Source: Gp13-AA77 sp036521995
GTDB taxonomy: Bacteria > Acidobacteriota > Terriglobia > UBA7540
Reading direction: 5' to 3'
Assembly (NCBI GenBank): GCA_036521995.1
Contig: DATDGR010000105.1
Location: 1 to 24,785, forward strand
Length of the DNA: 24,785 nucleotides
Under the pieces are notes generated by a model. It saw nothing but the letters and a program-made list of their open reading frames with translations, made no database searches and was not told the origin of the DNA. Of this stretch, positions 22,811 to 24,785 are shown piece after piece; the stretch's first letter is position 1, and each line of letters begins with the position of its first letter. A program made the translations under genes and the position numbers.

Positions 22811-24112
22811 ATGACGATAGCTTTTCACTGGATCCTCAGTCTTGCCTGCCTCGCGGCCTTGCCGTTGCAGGGGTTCGCCCAGGAACAAACGGCGCCCGCC
22901 GCGAGCGTGGCCGTCAAAGCGGGTCGCCTGCTCGACGTGAAGTCGGGCGAATATCGCCAAGATCAGATCATCTTGATCGAAGGCGAAAGGATCAAATCCG
23001 TAGGCCCTGCAGCGCAGGTGCAGATTCCTTCCGGCGCCAAAGTGATCGATCTTTCGAACCGCACCGTGCTACCTGGACTGATCGATTGCCACACGCACCT
23101 CACCTTTGATCCGGGTCATACGGGTTATCGTGGCCTCAGCCTTTCCGTTCCCCGGCAGGCGCTGATTGGGGCGCGCAACGCGCGGGTAACCTTGCTGGCG
23201 GGTTTCACAAGCGTCCGCAATGTGGCCGCGTACGGTTACTCGGACATCGCGCTTCGCGACGCCGTCAACGCGGGTGACGTGCCCGGCCCGCGCATTCTGG
23301 CCTCGGGCCCCGCGCTCAGCATTACCGGCGGTCATGGCGACGAGAACCTGCTGGCGCCCCAGTTCAACGCCACCTTCGACGGGGTAGCGGATGGAGTTCC
23401 GGCCGTGATGGCCAAGGTCCGCGAGGACATCAAGTACGGCTCCGATGTGATCAAGTTCATGGCTACCGGCGGCGTTCTTTCCCAAGGGGATAATCCGGAG
23501 CTTGAGCAGTACAGCCCCGAGGAGATGCGCGCGATCGTCGAGACCGCGCACGGCCTCGGCCGCAAAGTGGCGGCGCACGCCCACGGCGCGCTCGGCATTC
23601 GTGACGCCGTGCTGGCTGGGGTCGACTCCATCGAGCATGGAAGCTTTATCAACGAAGAGGACATCCAGTTGATGAAGCAGCGCGGCACTTACCTGGTACC
23701 CACCCTCTATCTTATGGACTGGTTCATGGACAACTACCAGAAGATCGGCGTGACCGAGAACATGGTGGCCAAAGCCAAGATCGTGATGCCCGCGGCGCGT
23801 GAGAACGTCGCCCGCGCCATTCACGAGGGCGTGAAGATTGCGTTTGGCACAGACGCCGCCGTCTACCCTCACGGGTTGAACGCCCACGAATTCCCGGTGA
23901 TGGTGAAGCTTGGCATGACGCCGCTGGCGGCCATTCAGGCCTCCACCGTCAGTGCCGCCGACCTTCTGGGTTGGTCGGACCGCGTGGGTACGCTCGAACC
24001 TGGCAAGTTCGCGGACCTGATCGCTGTCGAAGGCGACCCGCTCCAAGACGTCACCGTGCTCGAGCGCGTAGAGTTCGTGATGAAAGGCGGGAATGTCGTT
24101 AAGCAGGAGTAG
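22811..24112 (+). CDS. Secreted metal-dependent amidohydrolase (imidazolonepropionase/Xaa-Pro dipeptidase-like)
   Basis: The 433-residue protein has a Sec signal peptide (1-23, cleavage likely after GFA) and an amidohydrolase barrel. Metal ligands are H94 and H96 (CHTHL), the probably carboxylated K215 (DVIKFMATGG), H256 or H258 (AAHAHG), H276 (SIEHGS) and D348 (FGTDAA), a binuclear arrangement. The C-terminal GTLEPGKFADLIAVEGDPL closes the beta-sandwich. The subfamily includes peptidases acting on Xaa-Pro/Xaa-Arg dipeptides and beta-aspartyl or cyclic amides; substrate is not predictable. AGGAG at 22798-22802 precedes the ATG. It follows the ROK gene by 93 nt, where a 5-bp GGCGC/GCGCC hairpin is the only structure seen. 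Confidence 0.93.
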   Translation: MTIAFHWILSLACLAALPLQGFAQEQTAPAASVAVKAGRLLDVKSGEYRQDQIILIEGERIKSVGPAAQVQIPSGAKVIDLSNRTVLPGLIDCHTHLTFDPGHTGYRGLSLSVPRQALIGARNARVTLLAGFTSVRNVAAYGYSDIALRDAVNAGDVPGPRILASGPALSITGGHGDENLLAPQFNATFDGVADGVPAVMAKVREDIKYGSDVIKFMATGGVLSQGDNPELEQYSPEEMRAIVETAHGLGRKVAAHAHGALGIRDAVLAGVDSIEHGSFINEEDIQLMKQRGTYLVPTLYLMDWFMDNYQKIGVTENMVAKAKIVMPAARENVARAIHEGVKIAFGTDAAVYPHGLNAHEFPVMVKLGMTPLAAIQASTVSAADLLGWSDRVGTLEPGKFADLIAVEGDPLQDVTVLERVEFVMKGGNVVKQE

Positions 24113-24137
24113 AACGCGCCGGAAGCGAGGAAGACGA

Positions 24138-24668
24138 ATGGCACTCACGTTCGTGTTGATTTTCCTGAGCCTACAAGGGTCAAACCTGGCGGCCCAGAAC
24201 CAGGCTCAGACGCCGCAAAGTCAGGCGGGTACCGAGTCCTCGTCCGGAACTCCGTCGCAACCTCAGACCCCAGCTTCGCCCCCGTCCCAACCTGCCACGT
24301 CCGAGGAGGAGATTCGCGCCCTGCTCAAGAAACAAGTGGCTGACTGGAACCGCGGCAATGTAACGGCCTTCATGCAAGGCTATTGGAACTCGCCCCAGAC
24401 CGAGTTTGTGAGTTCGAGCGGCATTCTGCGCGGATGGAAGACGGTCCTTGGACGCTACCGCACGCAATATCCGAATCGCGACGTCATGGGCCATCTCGAC
24501 TTCTCGAACCTCGAGATCACCCTCCTCGGGCCCGACGCTGCTCTGGTGGTCGGGCACTGGCGCCTCAAGCGCCAGAGCGACACGCCTGACGGTTTCTTCA
24601 CCCTGGTCTTCCGGAAGTTTCCCGACGGCTGGCGGATTATCAACGACCACACTTCGCAAAGCCAGTAG
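24138..24668 (+). CDS. Secreted NTF2-like (DUF4440/SnoaL-type) protein
   Basis: The 176-residue protein has a hydrophobic N-terminus (1-19, ending NLAAQ), a Gln/Ser/Pro-rich linker (20-53), then an NTF2-like domain (55-176) with EEEIRALLKKQVADWNRGNVTAFMQGYW at its start and FRKFPDGWRIINDHTS at its end. DUF4440-type domains are common in secreted proteins of Acidobacteriota; no enzymatic activity is assigned. ATG 24138 is chosen because GAGG (24127-24130) precedes it. The frame is open to ATG 24093, which would add a basic n-region, but those codons include several AGA, AGG, CGA and TTA triplets unlike the rest of the gene and overlap the amidohydrolase. The lack of a basic n-region keeps this start uncertain. 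Confidence 0.82.
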   Translation: MALTFVLIFLSLQGSNLAAQNQAQTPQSQAGTESSSGTPSQPQTPASPPSQPATSEEEIRALLKKQVADWNRGNVTAFMQGYWNSPQTEFVSSSGILRGWKTVLGRYRTQYPNRDVMGHLDFSNLEITLLGPDAALVVGHWRLKRQSDTPDGFFTLVFRKFPDGWRIINDHTSQSQ

Positions 24669-24684
24669 GCGTATCGCGCAGCCT

Positions 24685-24785
24685 AAAATGTAACCGGTGG
24701 GGTATCGTCGCGCAATTTGAAAATGTAACCCGTTATGGATACGGGTTACGTGATGAGTTGGGCTTCGAGAAGAGACTATCTGCGG
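24685..24785 (+). mobile_element. Left end of a probable insertion sequence, cut by the window edge
   Basis: An 11-nt word AAAATGTAACC occurs twice as a direct repeat (24685-24695 and 24720-24730), followed by a perfect 9-bp inverted repeat (24725-24733 with 24741-24749). A short open frame begins in the loop and runs off the window. Repeated TGTAACC words next to a transposase-like start suggest the terminal region with transposase-binding sites. The other end lies outside, so boundaries and family cannot be set. Confidence 0.5.
24735..24785 (+). CDS. Possible transposase N-terminus, partial
   Basis: Seventeen codons are visible (MDTGYVMSWASRRDYLR) and the frame is still open at the window edge. 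The MSWASRRDYL segment resembles the start of DDE/integrase-core transposases seen repeatedly in environmental bacterial genomes, from memory only. The true start may be this ATG or the ATG at 24753. The ATG at 24735 sits in the loop of a 9-bp hairpin. AGA codons appear twice in a row, unlike the host genes. Confidence 0.4.
   Translation, partial: MDTGYVMSWASRRDYLR

Noticed and set aside
21353..22960. A 535-codon minus-strand open frame opposite the cytochrome and ROK genes
   Set aside because: The plus-strand genes have clear motifs and coupling; the antisense translation has no domain and covers an intergenic space.
24093..24137. Earlier start for the NTF2-like protein with a basic Arg-rich leader
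   Set aside because: The codons are rare ones for this genome and overlap the amidohydrolase; a GAGG site precedes the later ATG. The earlier start is not fully excluded because it would give a better n-region.

Overview
The window is high-GC bacterial DNA (about 60-65% by eye) with densely packed genes. Gene content and order suggest Acidobacteriota, probably an uncultured or metagenome-assembled member. The indications are the aromatic block trpC-trpF-trpB-trpA-chorismate mutase-DAHP synthase-tyrA, an archaeal/fungal-type asd, the rpmH-rnpA-yidD-yidC-khpB-mnmE block running directly into an M20 peptidase and asd, and several families of small palindromic intergenic elements. The assignment is an inference from reading alone. 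No rRNA, tRNA or CRISPR array was found.

Left region (1-5500, + strand): an aromatic amino acid operon. It enters with the 3' end of trpC, then trpF, trpB, trpA, a stand-alone AroQ chorismate mutase, a type I-beta DAHP synthase with an N-terminal ferredoxin-like regulatory domain, and prephenate dehydrogenase. Together these supply chorismate-pathway entry and the tryptophan and tyrosine branches. Three of its junctions carry palindromic elements. Next (5576-7617, +) come a DinB-family protein and the two subunits of a 3-oxoacid CoA-transferase.

Middle region (7646-18888, all on the - strand, so transcription runs from high to low coordinates): the ribosomal protein/RNase P/membrane insertase block (rpmH, rnpA, yidD, yidC, khpB/jag, mnmE), an M20 metallopeptidase, then lysine/DAP genes (asd, dapB, dapA), an ICL/PEP-mutase family protein, a GNAT acetyltransferase and a PhzF-family protein. 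rpmH, rnpA and yidD overlap end to end by 4 nt each; yidD apparently starts at CTG. The 453-nt stretch between asd and dapB has no credible gene but holds a duplicated element of roughly 90-100 bp.

Right region (19120-24668, +): a divergent cluster with its own promoter. A parallel beta-helix lipoprotein, a membrane-anchored diheme cytochrome c of the SO2930/HNE_0200 type and a ROK-family sugar kinase are joined by two TGATG stop/start overlaps. A secreted metal-dependent amidohydrolase and a secreted NTF2-like (DUF4440-type) protein follow. The beta-helix/cytochrome pair is a recurrent two-gene unit of unknown function and is the best candidate here for an undescribed system; the coupled ROK kinase adds a possible sugar link. 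The window ends in what looks like the left end and first 17 codons of an insertion sequence, whose start codon lies in the loop of a perfect 9-bp hairpin.
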